Source: DASQUP01 sp035641235
GTDB lineage: Bacteria > Actinomycetota > CADDZG01 > WHSQ01
DNA: 8,467 nucleotides
Reading direction: 5' to 3'
NCBI GenBank assembly: GCA_035641235.1
Contig: DASQUP010000063.1
Coordinates: 1-8,467, forward strand
Each line of letters begins with the position of its first letter. The first letter of the stretch is position 1. This document shows, one piece after another, positions 1 to 5,840 of this stretch. Below the pieces are notes generated by a model. The model worked only from the letters and a program-made list of their open reading frames with translations. It had not been told where the DNA came from and ran no database searches. Made by a program: the position numbers and the translations under genes.

Positions 1-1071
1 GAGGATGCCGCGGTAGCGGTCCTCCTTGTCGACAACGACCGCAACCTGAGTCCGCGATGTCACGATCGAATCCAAGGCGTGGCGCAAAGTGTTTCGGGCA
101 GTAACGTACGCACTGAACTTCCGTGTCTTGGCCTCTCCAACGGTTGACTTGCCCTCCAGGGCACCCAGATCAACCCACCCACGGAGGTCTCCGTCGTCAA
201 CCACCGCCGTCCAGTCCTGGCCGAACTCCGCAATCACCTTTCGGGCGTCGTCGGCGCTGGTCGACGATGACACCACCGGACCCTCTTCGACCTCGATGTC
301 CGACACATTGACCAGTGCCAGACGCTTGAGACCACGTTCCGCTCCGACGAACTGCTTCACGAAGTCATTGGCGGGCTGACGAAGGATCTCCTCCGGAGGG
401 GCGTACTGCTCGATGATGCCTCCGCGATTGAGGATCGCTATGCGATCCGCCATCTTGATCGCCTCGTCGATGTCGTGTGTAACGAAGACGATCGTCTTCT
501 TCAGTTGCTCCTGGATGTGGAGGAACTGGTCCTGCAGGCGCTCGCGAACGATCGGGTCGACGGCTCCGAACGGTTCATCCATGAGCATCACGGGTGGGTC
601 CGCGGCGAGGGCCCTGGCGACCCCAACACGCTGGCGCTGACCGCCTGAGAGCTCACTCGGGTAGCGCTTGAGCATGCTCCGATCCAGCTCGAAGATATTC
701 GTCAGCTCGTCGGTGCGCTCGTCGATTCGTTTCTGATCCCAACCCTCGAGATGGGGCACGGTTCCGATGTTCTCCGCCACCGTTCTATGCGGCAACAGAC
801 CGATACTTTGTATGACGTAGCCGATACTCCGCCGGAGTCGCACAGGATCCTGCTTGAGTACGTCGGTGCCGTCGACGGTGATCGTCCCCGAAGTGGGCTC
901 CACCAAGCGGTTGATCATCTTCATCGTGGTGGTTTTGCCGCACCCCGAAGGTCCGACGAGGACGACGGTCTCCCCCTGACCGACGTCCATCGAAAGGTCC
1001 TGAACCGCGGTCTCGGCCGAATTGCCGAAACGCTTCGAAACACTCTTCAGGGAAATCATCGTTTCTGACAT
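1..1071 (-). CDS. ABC transporter ATP-binding protein, glycine betaine/carnitine/choline (ProV/OpuCA) type, partial at 3' end
   Basis: This is the ATP-hydrolysing subunit of an osmoprotectant/quaternary-amine importer, acting at the inner face of the membrane. There are 357 codons in the window and the C-terminus runs off the left edge. Visible motifs are Walker A GPSGCGKT (40-47), the Q-loop in YVIQSIGLLPH (Gln88), the signature LSGGQRQR (141-148), Walker B VMLMDEP (161-167), D-loop Asp172 and switch His199. The YVIQxIGLxPH stretch is typical of ProV/OpuCA. From about residue 270 a CBS-like region follows, ending in SRTQVAVVVDKEDRYRGIL. Tandem CBS modules sense ionic strength in OpuA-type ATPases. 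OpuCA proteins are about 380 residues, so only a short tail should be missing. The ATG at 1071 is preceded by GAGG seven bases upstream; Met5 (ATG at 1059) is an alternative. Permease and binding-protein genes would be expected to the left. The substrate cannot be read from this subunit. Confidence 0.93.
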   Translation of the reverse strand, partial: MSETMISLKSVSKRFGNSAETAVQDLSMDVGQGETVVLVGPSGCGKTTTMKMINRLVEPTSGTITVDGTDVLKQDPVRLRRSIGYVIQSIGLLPHRTVAENIGTVPHLEGWDQKRIDERTDELTNIFELDRSMLKRYPSELSGGQRQRVGVARALAADPPVMLMDEPFGAVDPIVRERLQDQFLHIQEQLKKTIVFVTHDIDEAIKMADRIAILNRGGIIEQYAPPEEILRQPANDFVKQFVGAERGLKRLALVNVSDIEVEEGPVVSSSTSADDARKVIAEFGQDWTAVVDDGDLRGWVDLGALEGKSTVGEAKTRKFSAYVTARNTLRHALDSIVTSRTQVAVVVDKEDRYRGIL

Positions 1072-1104
1072 GGATCACCCTCGGTGTCGTTTGGCCGGTC
1101 CGCC

Positions 1105-1135
1105 ATCCTACGCGTTGCACCGGCTAAAACCTCAA
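1105..1135 (-). promoter_or_regulatory. Possible promoter of the ABC transporter gene
   Basis: On the minus strand TTGAGG (1130-1135) and TAGGAT (1105-1110) could serve as -35 and -10, giving a leader of roughly 30 bases before the ATG at 1071. The 19-base spacer is long and the -35 match is partial, so this is weak. The region is the short divergent gap between the two transcription units. Confidence 0.25.
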
Positions 1136-1142
1136 CTACAGT
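1115..1142 (+). promoter_or_regulatory. Possible promoter for the small membrane protein and dehydrogenase-like genes
   Basis: On the plus strand TTGCAC (1115-1120) and TACAGT (1137-1142) are spaced by 16 bases. A start about seven bases after the -10 would fall on the A of the ATG at 1150, giving a leaderless mRNA, as is common in Actinomycetota. This would explain why no Shine-Dalgarno sequence is seen there. The -35 match is weak. Confidence 0.3.
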
Positions 1143-1149
1143 GATGACA

Positions 1150-1290
1150 ATGGCGAGAAGATTCTTGCGCGCTGTAGGACTGGCTATTGGAGCCGGAGTT
1201 GGGATATGGCTCGGCCGCCTGATAGCGCACTCCAAAGTGCCTCCCCCTGAGGGGAAATGGCGCGAGATTCCCCCAGAAGAGCTCTCCTGA
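1150..1290 (+). CDS. Small glycine-zipper membrane protein of unknown function
   Basis: This is a 46-residue protein that I do not recognise. A basic N-terminus (ARRFLR, residues 2-7) is followed by one hydrophobic helix at about residues 8-26. Glycines fall at 10, 14, 18 and 22, a perfect GxxxGxxxGxxxG zipper. A charged, proline-rich tail follows, with PPPEGK (31-36) and PPEEL (41-45). The positive-inside rule suggests an N-in, C-out single-span protein, and glycine zippers commonly drive helix packing or oligomerisation. The same frame is open back to an ATG at 1084, and ATG 1144 is also possible. I chose 1150 because it fits a leaderless start after TACAGT. The stop lies five bases before the GTG proposed for the next gene, so the two are probably co-transcribed and coupled. 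It could instead be a chance ORF. Confidence 0.5.
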   Translation: MARRFLRAVGLAIGAGVGIWLGRLIAHSKVPPPEGKWREIPPEELS

Positions 1291-1295
1291 GTACG

Positions 1296-2420
1296 GTGCG
1301 GGTACTTCTAGTCGGGGGAGCGGGCAATGCCGGGCGCCGTGCCGCTGCCGAACTGCTGCGACACGAAGAGGTCGACGCGCTCACCCTCAGCGCGCGCAGG
1401 GAGGATGTGGCGGCGAGGATCGCTCGGCTGCTGGGTGGGAGGAACGGCAAGGTTGCCACGCTCGGACTTGATGTCACGGACCGGGCCGCCCTCGTCCAAG
1501 CGGCGGGCGGCCACGATGTCGTTGTTTCTTGCGCCGGCCCAGCCTCGGAGGTGGAGCTGCCTGCTATTCAAGGTTGCATCGAGGCGGGCACCCCATACGT
1601 CTCCCTGTGCGACGACCACGAGGCGACGGTCGCATCATTTGAACTCGACGATGCTGCCAAAGGTGCCGGAGTGACGGTCGTTTCCGGCTGTGGGCTGAGT
1701 CCGGGAATAACGAACATACTGATTGCGTACGCCGCCCAAACCCTCGCTCGCGTGGAGGAGGTCGAGGCCGCGGTTGCATACTCACTCAATGATTCTCCCG
1801 GGGACGCGACGATGTTCCACCTGCTGCGCGAGCTGTCACGAGATGCGCCGTATGTCTCCGAGTTTCAGAGCGCACAGGGAAAGGCCGGCGACCTTCCCCG
1901 CCCGGTGTATTTCCCGGAGCCGGTCGGATGGGTCGAGACCTTCACCTGCGGTCATCCCGAACCGCTGACTGCGCCGCGGGTGTTCCCCCACCTGCGCGCC
2001 ATGCGCTTTCGCGCCGGACTAACTGAGCGCGCCGCGATGGATGCCCTGCGTGCAATAGCCGCGTCCCGGATGCGCGGAACGCGTGCGACCCATCCAGGGG
2101 GCAGGCTGCTGCGAGCGCCGGTTCGAATGCTGCGATCCCTACCTCCCCGCGGTGCGACCTGGACTGCCGGACGGGTCGATGTTTGGGGGGAAAGAGACGG
2201 GCGCGCGGAGGTTGTCTCTCTCGGAGTGGTCGATCACATCGCGAACCTGGCATCGGTTCCACTCGCATACGTGGCTGTGGCGATCGGAAACGGTTCCGTC
2301 GTCAAACCGGGCGTAAGCACCATCGAGCAAGTCTTCGAACCGGGGCCATTCCTGGGGGCATTGGCACGCCGCGGGCTACGGGCGGCGCGTCTTACGCCTG
2401 AGATTTTCGAGGCCCGCTAG
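1296..2420 (+). CDS. Saccharopine dehydrogenase-like NAD(P)-binding protein
   Basis: This is a 374-residue protein with an N-terminal Rossmann fold: RVLLVGG followed by GxGxxG as GGAGNAG (7-13). The second strand ends LSARR (31-35) without the usual acidic residue, which hints at NADP(H) preference. Family-like blocks follow: DVVVSCAGP (74-82), CIEAGTPYVSLCDD (94-107) and SGCGLSPGITN (130-140). These match the Sacchrp_dh_NADP group, which includes lysine-pathway saccharopine dehydrogenase but also many proteins of unknown substrate. The C-terminal half (about 145-374) is the presumed substrate and dimerisation domain and I cannot assign its specificity. No lysine-pathway gene is nearby. The start is uncertain: GTG at 1296 puts the glycine motif at the expected distance and follows the upstream stop closely. 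ATG at 1257 would add 13 residues and overlap the small gene; a GAGGGG lies only two bases before it. Confidence 0.82.
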   Translation: MRVLLVGGAGNAGRRAAAELLRHEEVDALTLSARREDVAARIARLLGGRNGKVATLGLDVTDRAALVQAAGGHDVVVSCAGPASEVELPAIQGCIEAGTPYVSLCDDHEATVASFELDDAAKGAGVTVVSGCGLSPGITNILIAYAAQTLARVEEVEAAVAYSLNDSPGDATMFHLLRELSRDAPYVSEFQSAQGKAGDLPRPVYFPEPVGWVETFTCGHPEPLTAPRVFPHLRAMRFRAGLTERAAMDALRAIAASRMRGTRATHPGGRLLRAPVRMLRSLPPRGATWTAGRVDVWGERDGRAEVVSLGVVDHIANLASVPLAYVAVAIGNGSVVKPGVSTIEQVFEPGPFLGALARRGLRAARLTPEIFEAR

Positions 2421-2440
2421 TGCGATTCAGAGATCGCGCT
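2419..2440. terminator. Hairpin across convergent stop codons, possible bidirectional terminator
   Basis: The plus strand reads AGTGCGAT, loop TCAGAG, then ATCGCGCT. This is an 8-pair stem with one G-T wobble and a 6-base loop. It contains part of the plus-strand TAG (2418-2420), and the loop contains the minus-strand TGA (2427-2429). There is no T-run on either side, so a canonical Rho-independent terminator is not supported. U-less hairpins have been proposed as terminators in Actinomycetota. Confidence 0.4.
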
Positions 2441-3077
2441 CGACGAACGTCATCTCGAGGCCGCCCACTAAATCCGAAGCAAGGTTGTAGAGCACGGCTA
2501 GGAATGCGTTGATGATCGACCCGACTATCACCAAGCCGCCACCTATCAAGAGAGCCCACCGCTCAACCATCCACAGAGAGATGTCGATCTCGCCCCAATC
2601 CAGCACCAGGCCCTCGCTTACGCTTTCGATCGCATCGAACAGGCCCATCGATTGGATAATCCAGTAGATGACAGCAACAATGCCGGCCCAGACGATCAGG
2701 AAACAGGTGTAGTAGAAAAGCGACAGCTTCAGTACCGAGAAGGGATCTATCCGCTTCACGGTTCTTTTCACCCGTCGAACGGCGTGCCGCGTCGTTTTCC
2801 TGCGCGTCCGTCTCCTTCTCTGCCGCTCGACCGCCGGTGGCGTCCCTACGTCCGCGGATTCCGGACGAACGATCGGGGCTTCCGTCGCCGTCCCGGAGTC
2901 GAACTGGGTCGCGCGCGGCCCCCGCGCCGGGGGCTCGGGATCGGGTGGGAGGGGGTCGAACAACGGATCGAAAAGAGGCCCGGTTGCGTCGATACCCGGG
3001 GATAGGTGGCCGCCGGACGCTGACGTCGCCTCGGGCTCCGCCGGCCAGCTCCTCGGTCTTTTTTCCTTTGGAGACAA
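2427..3077 (-). CDS. DUF3566-family transmembrane protein
   Basis: This is a 216-residue membrane protein. Residues 1-85 are low-complexity and rich in Pro, Asp and Glu, with the short repeat DPLFDPLP. Residues 86-109 are strongly basic (RQRRRRTRRKTTRHAVRRVKR). The conserved part begins RIDPFSVLKLSLFYY (109-123), with membrane spans at about 119-142 and 174-197. The end, NLASDLVGGLEMTFVERDL (198-216), matches the DUF3566 pattern of DPxSVLKLS, two helices and a terminal YN-L-x-GGxExT. The same family follows gyrA in mycobacteria (Rv0007 in M. tuberculosis). Its molecular role is not established; the basic, disordered N-terminus is predicted to be cytoplasmic. The start is TTG at 3077: GGGGAG lies four bases upstream and an in-frame TAG at 3087-3089 excludes any longer form. 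It is probably the last gene of the gyrase cluster, although a 246-base gap leaves room for its own promoter. Confidence 0.88.
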   Translation of the reverse strand: MSPKEKRPRSWPAEPEATSASGGHLSPGIDATGPLFDPLFDPLPPDPEPPARGPRATQFDSGTATEAPIVRPESADVGTPPAVERQRRRRTRRKTTRHAVRRVKRTVKRIDPFSVLKLSLFYYTCFLIVWAGIVAVIYWIIQSMGLFDAIESVSEGLVLDWGEIDISLWMVERWALLIGGGLVIVGSIINAFLAVLYNLASDLVGGLEMTFVERDL

Positions 3078-3081
3078 AAAT

Positions 3082-3087
3082 CTCCCC
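3082..3087 (-). promoter_or_regulatory. Shine-Dalgarno sequence supporting a TTG start
   Basis: GGGGAG on the minus strand lies four bases upstream of the TTG at 3077-3075. With the in-frame stop just upstream, it fixes the start of the DUF3566 gene on a rare initiation codon. Confidence 0.6.
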
Positions 3088-3152
3088 TATTGGATGGATT
3101 TCCCTTATGACGACGCTACCCGTCACAACGGTGGAACGCACCACTATCCGTT

Positions 3153-3175
3153 AAGAAAAAGGGCGCGTCAACGCG
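3153..3175 (-). terminator. Weak terminator-like hairpin after gyrA
   Basis: On the minus strand CGCG-TTGA-CGCG (3175-3164) is followed by CCC and then TTTTTCTT (3160-3153). The stem has only four pairs, all G-C, and the T-run starts three bases after it. It could attenuate transcription between gyrA and the DUF3566 gene rather than stop it. Confidence 0.3.
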
Positions 3176-3230
3176 TGCAGGCTGCGTCGTTCCTACTGAA
3201 ATAGACGTCGGACAGCGCTGAGAGGTTCTT

Positions 3231-3242
3231 GAGTCCGGACTC
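3231..3242. repeat. Perfect 12-base palindrome in the gyrA-DUF3566 gap
   Basis: GAGTCCGGACTC is identical to its reverse complement. It is flanked by a looser inverted pair, AGAGG on the left and CCTCT on the right, and by two direct copies of GCTGAG. It could be a protein-binding operator or the core of an RNA hairpin downstream of gyrA. The rest of the 3078-3323 gap shows no tRNA and no convincing gene. Confidence 0.5.
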
Positions 3243-3323
3243 GCTGAGCCCTCTACCGCTCGCGTCAGCCACCCGCTGCCGACCCGCCGAGCCGTGAAAT
3301 TGTGGCCCGAGTGCTTCGCCCGC

Positions 3324-5834
3324 CTATGTAGCCAGTGTTTCCTGGGCGTCGGCGGGACTCTCCCCCATCACCGGGGCGACGGACGAGACGCTGGTGCCCC
3401 CGCCGAGCTGCATAACTCGCACACCCGTCGCCGGGCGTCCCTGACGCGAGATCGTGCGCACGGCCATTCTGATAACGACCCCGTCGCTCGAGATCAGGAA
3501 CACTTCGTCCTCGGGGCCGACAATCGAAGCACCGACGATGGGCCCGCGAGGTCGTGTGAGCTTCGCGGCGATAACACCCTTGCCGCCCCTGCCCTTGCGC
3601 GGGAACTGACCCAACTTCGTTCGCTTGCCGTAGCCGAATTCAGTGACCACGAGGAGTTCGTCGTTCTCGTCATCGATAACGTTGGACGTCACAACTGCGT
3701 CGTCTTCGCCGAGCCGGATACCGATCACGCCGGTCGCCGTGCGACCCATCGGCCGCACCGTGGACTCGGAGAACCGAATCGCTTTCCCCAGCCGCGTGAT
3801 CAATAGAATGTCGTCCTTCCCCGACGTCGGCCGCACCCGCACGACCTCATCCCCGTCCTTGAGATTGAGGGCGATGATCCCTTCCTTACGCGAGGAGTCG
3901 TACTCCCGGAAGAGCGTCTTCTTCACCATTCCCTTTCTCGTCGCGATGAGTAGGTAACGGTAGGTCTCGTAGTCGCGGGTGTCGATTACCGCAGCGACTC
4001 GGTCGTCCGGTCGCATAGGAACGACGTTAACCACGGCCGTGCCTCGTGCCATGCGATCGCGCTTCGGGATCTCATGCGCCTTGATCCGGTACACGCGGCC
4101 AGTGTTCGAGAACAAGAGGAGGTACGAGTGCGCCGTAGTCGTCATAAGGTGCTCGACGATGTCGCCTTCCTTGAGTCCGGCACCTTTTACTCCCCTACCT
4201 CCGCGACCCTGCCGCCGGTATGTGTCGAGCGGAACTGCCTTGATGTAGCCGCCGCGGGTCACGGAAATGACGAGGTCCTCGTCGGCGATCAAGTCCTCGA
4301 TGTCGAACTCACCCTCGTCCGGGACGATCTTGGTTCTGCGTTCGTCGCCGTACTTCTCCTGAATTTCCCGGAGCTCCTCCGCGACGATCCCCCGCACCCT
4401 GGCAGGATCGCCGAGGATCGCCCGGAGCTCTGCGATCGTGTGCTGCAACTCCTCATACTCCTCACGGATCTTGTCCTGCTCCAACGCAGTGAGCCGGCGC
4501 AGCTGCATGTCGAGGATGTGGTTCGCCTGGATTTCCGATAGTCCGAACCGCGCCATCAATCCCTGACGGGCCTCCTCGGTGTTGGCGGAAGCGCGGATTA
4601 GTTCGATGATGTCGTCGATGTTGTCTAGGGCAATGATCAGCCCCTCGAGGATGTGCGACCGCTCCTCTGCTTTGCGCAGGCGGTAGCGCGTGCGCCGGAT
4701 GATGACCTCGATCTGGTGCGTGATGTAAGCCTCGATCGCGTCGGCGAGGTTGAGTGTGCGGGGAATACCGTCGACGAGCGCCACCATGTTCACGCCGAAG
4801 TTGTCTTGCAGTTGGGTGCGTTTGTAGAGCTGGTTCAGCACCACCTGCGGGACCGCGTTTCGCTTCAAGTCGATCACAAGGCGGATGCCCGCGCGCGACG
4901 ACTCATCCCGGATATCGGAGATGCCTTCGAGCCTCTTGCTGTTGACCAGTTCCGCGATCTTCTCCGCAAGCCGAGCCTTGTTCACCAAGTACGGGACCTC
5001 GGTAACGACGATCCGGGAAGCTCCTCTGGTTCCCTCCTCGACCTCACATACCGCCCGCACCTTGATCGACCCGCGCCCGGTCTTGAACGCGTCGACGATG
5101 CCCTGGCGTCCAAGGATCAGCGCCCCCGTGGGGAAATCGGGGCCTTTTACGTGCTTCATGGCCGCGGCGAGAAGTTCGGCTTTGTCCTCCGACAGTTTCG
5201 GGTTCTCGAGGACCTCGATGATTGCATCCACAACTTCGTTCAGGTTGTGGGGCGGGACATTGGTCGCCATACCGACGGCGATGCCGCTCGATCCGTTGAC
5301 GAGCAGGTTCGGGAAGCGCGCGGGCAACACGCTCGGCTGAACCTCGTACCCGTCGTAGTTCGGTTCGAAATCGACAGTCTCCTCATCGATATCGCGCAGC
5401 ATCTCCATCGCCATTCGCGAGAGACGGGCCTCGGTGTAACGCATGGCACCGGGCGGGTCGCCGTCTATCGAACCGAAGTTGCCCTGCCCGTCGATCAGTG
5501 GGTACCGCGTGGAGAAGTCCTGCGCCAGCCGTGCCAGTGCGTCGTAGATGGACTGATCACCGTGGGGGTGGTACTTCTTCATCACGTCACCGACAAGTGA
5601 CGAGCACTTGCGGTGTTGTCTATCCGGGCGCAAGCCCGCCTCGAGCGCCGAGAAGAGAATCCTGCGGTGCACCGGCTTGAGTCCGTCGCGCGCGTCTGGT
5701 AGGGCGCGGCTCACGATGACGGACATGGCGTACTCCATAAAGGAGTACTGGACTTCGTCCTCCAGGTTCACTTGGTCGAGCCCTGAGCCGTTCGCGTCGT
5801 CAGGCAGCTCTCCCTGAAATGGTGTCTTTGCCAT
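3324..5834 (-). CDS. gyrA: DNA gyrase subunit A
   Basis: This is the breakage-reunion subunit of DNA gyrase (A2B2), which introduces negative supercoils ahead of replication and transcription. At 836 residues it is close to actinobacterial GyrA (M. tuberculosis 838). The winged-helix/QRDR segment is YHPHGDQSIYDA (88-99) and the catalytic tyrosine is Tyr133 in AMRYTEARL. The tower and coiled-coil region follows (about 370-500), with LDMQLRRLTALEQDKI at 441-456. The C-terminal DNA-wrapping beta-pinwheel spans about 515-815. Its GyrA box is the variant QGRGGRG (542-548), and a second box-like KGRGGKG lies at 747-753. Position 94, equivalent to E. coli Ser83, is Gln. The ATG at 5834 lies six bases after the gyrB stop. 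Its AAGAGG overlaps that stop and is only two bases from the ATG, suggesting coupling by reinitiation. After the amber stop the frame remains open for 51 codons. Confidence 0.99.
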   Translation of the reverse strand: MAKTPFQGELPDDANGSGLDQVNLEDEVQYSFMEYAMSVIVSRALPDARDGLKPVHRRILFSALEAGLRPDRQHRKCSSLVGDVMKKYHPHGDQSIYDALARLAQDFSTRYPLIDGQGNFGSIDGDPPGAMRYTEARLSRMAMEMLRDIDEETVDFEPNYDGYEVQPSVLPARFPNLLVNGSSGIAVGMATNVPPHNLNEVVDAIIEVLENPKLSEDKAELLAAAMKHVKGPDFPTGALILGRQGIVDAFKTGRGSIKVRAVCEVEEGTRGASRIVVTEVPYLVNKARLAEKIAELVNSKRLEGISDIRDESSRAGIRLVIDLKRNAVPQVVLNQLYKRTQLQDNFGVNMVALVDGIPRTLNLADAIEAYITHQIEVIIRRTRYRLRKAEERSHILEGLIIALDNIDDIIELIRASANTEEARQGLMARFGLSEIQANHILDMQLRRLTALEQDKIREEYEELQHTIAELRAILGDPARVRGIVAEELREIQEKYGDERRTKIVPDEGEFDIEDLIADEDLVISVTRGGYIKAVPLDTYRRQGRGGRGVKGAGLKEGDIVEHLMTTTAHSYLLLFSNTGRVYRIKAHEIPKRDRMARGTAVVNVVPMRPDDRVAAVIDTRDYETYRYLLIATRKGMVKKTLFREYDSSRKEGIIALNLKDGDEVVRVRPTSGKDDILLITRLGKAIRFSESTVRPMGRTATGVIGIRLGEDDAVVTSNVIDDENDELLVVTEFGYGKRTKLGQFPRKGRGGKGVIAAKLTRPRGPIVGASIVGPEDEVFLISSDGVVIRMAVRTISRQGRPATGVRVMQLGGGTSVSSVAPVMGESPADAQETLAT

Positions 5835-5840
5835 AGCCTC

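Noticed and set aside
785..1120. Minus-strand 111-codon frame overlapping the start of the ABC ATPase
   Set aside because: It is a shifted reading of the ATPase gene. The true frame is continuous from 1071 to the left edge, so no frameshift is needed.
1241..1256. CCCC-TGA-GGGG hairpin before the dehydrogenase-like gene
   Set aside because: It lies inside the coding sequence of the small membrane protein. It has a three-base loop and no T-run, so it is not a terminator.
2563..3144. Minus-strand 193-codon frame overlapping the DUF3566 gene
   Set aside because: Its translation lacks family similarity, whereas the overlapping frame has the complete DUF3566 domain and a Shine-Dalgarno sequence.
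3078..3323. tRNA genes after gyrA (tRNA-Ile and tRNA-Ala follow it in many Actinomycetota)
   Set aside because: A short AGCGGTAGAG stretch resembles a D-arm, but no acceptor stem, anticodon arm or GGTTCGA T-arm can be assembled around it.
4653..5600. Long plus-strand open frame antisense to gyrA (315 codons)
   Set aside because: It lies wholly inside gyrA on the opposite strand. High GC content removes stops in the mirrored frame, and the translation shows no recognisable domain.
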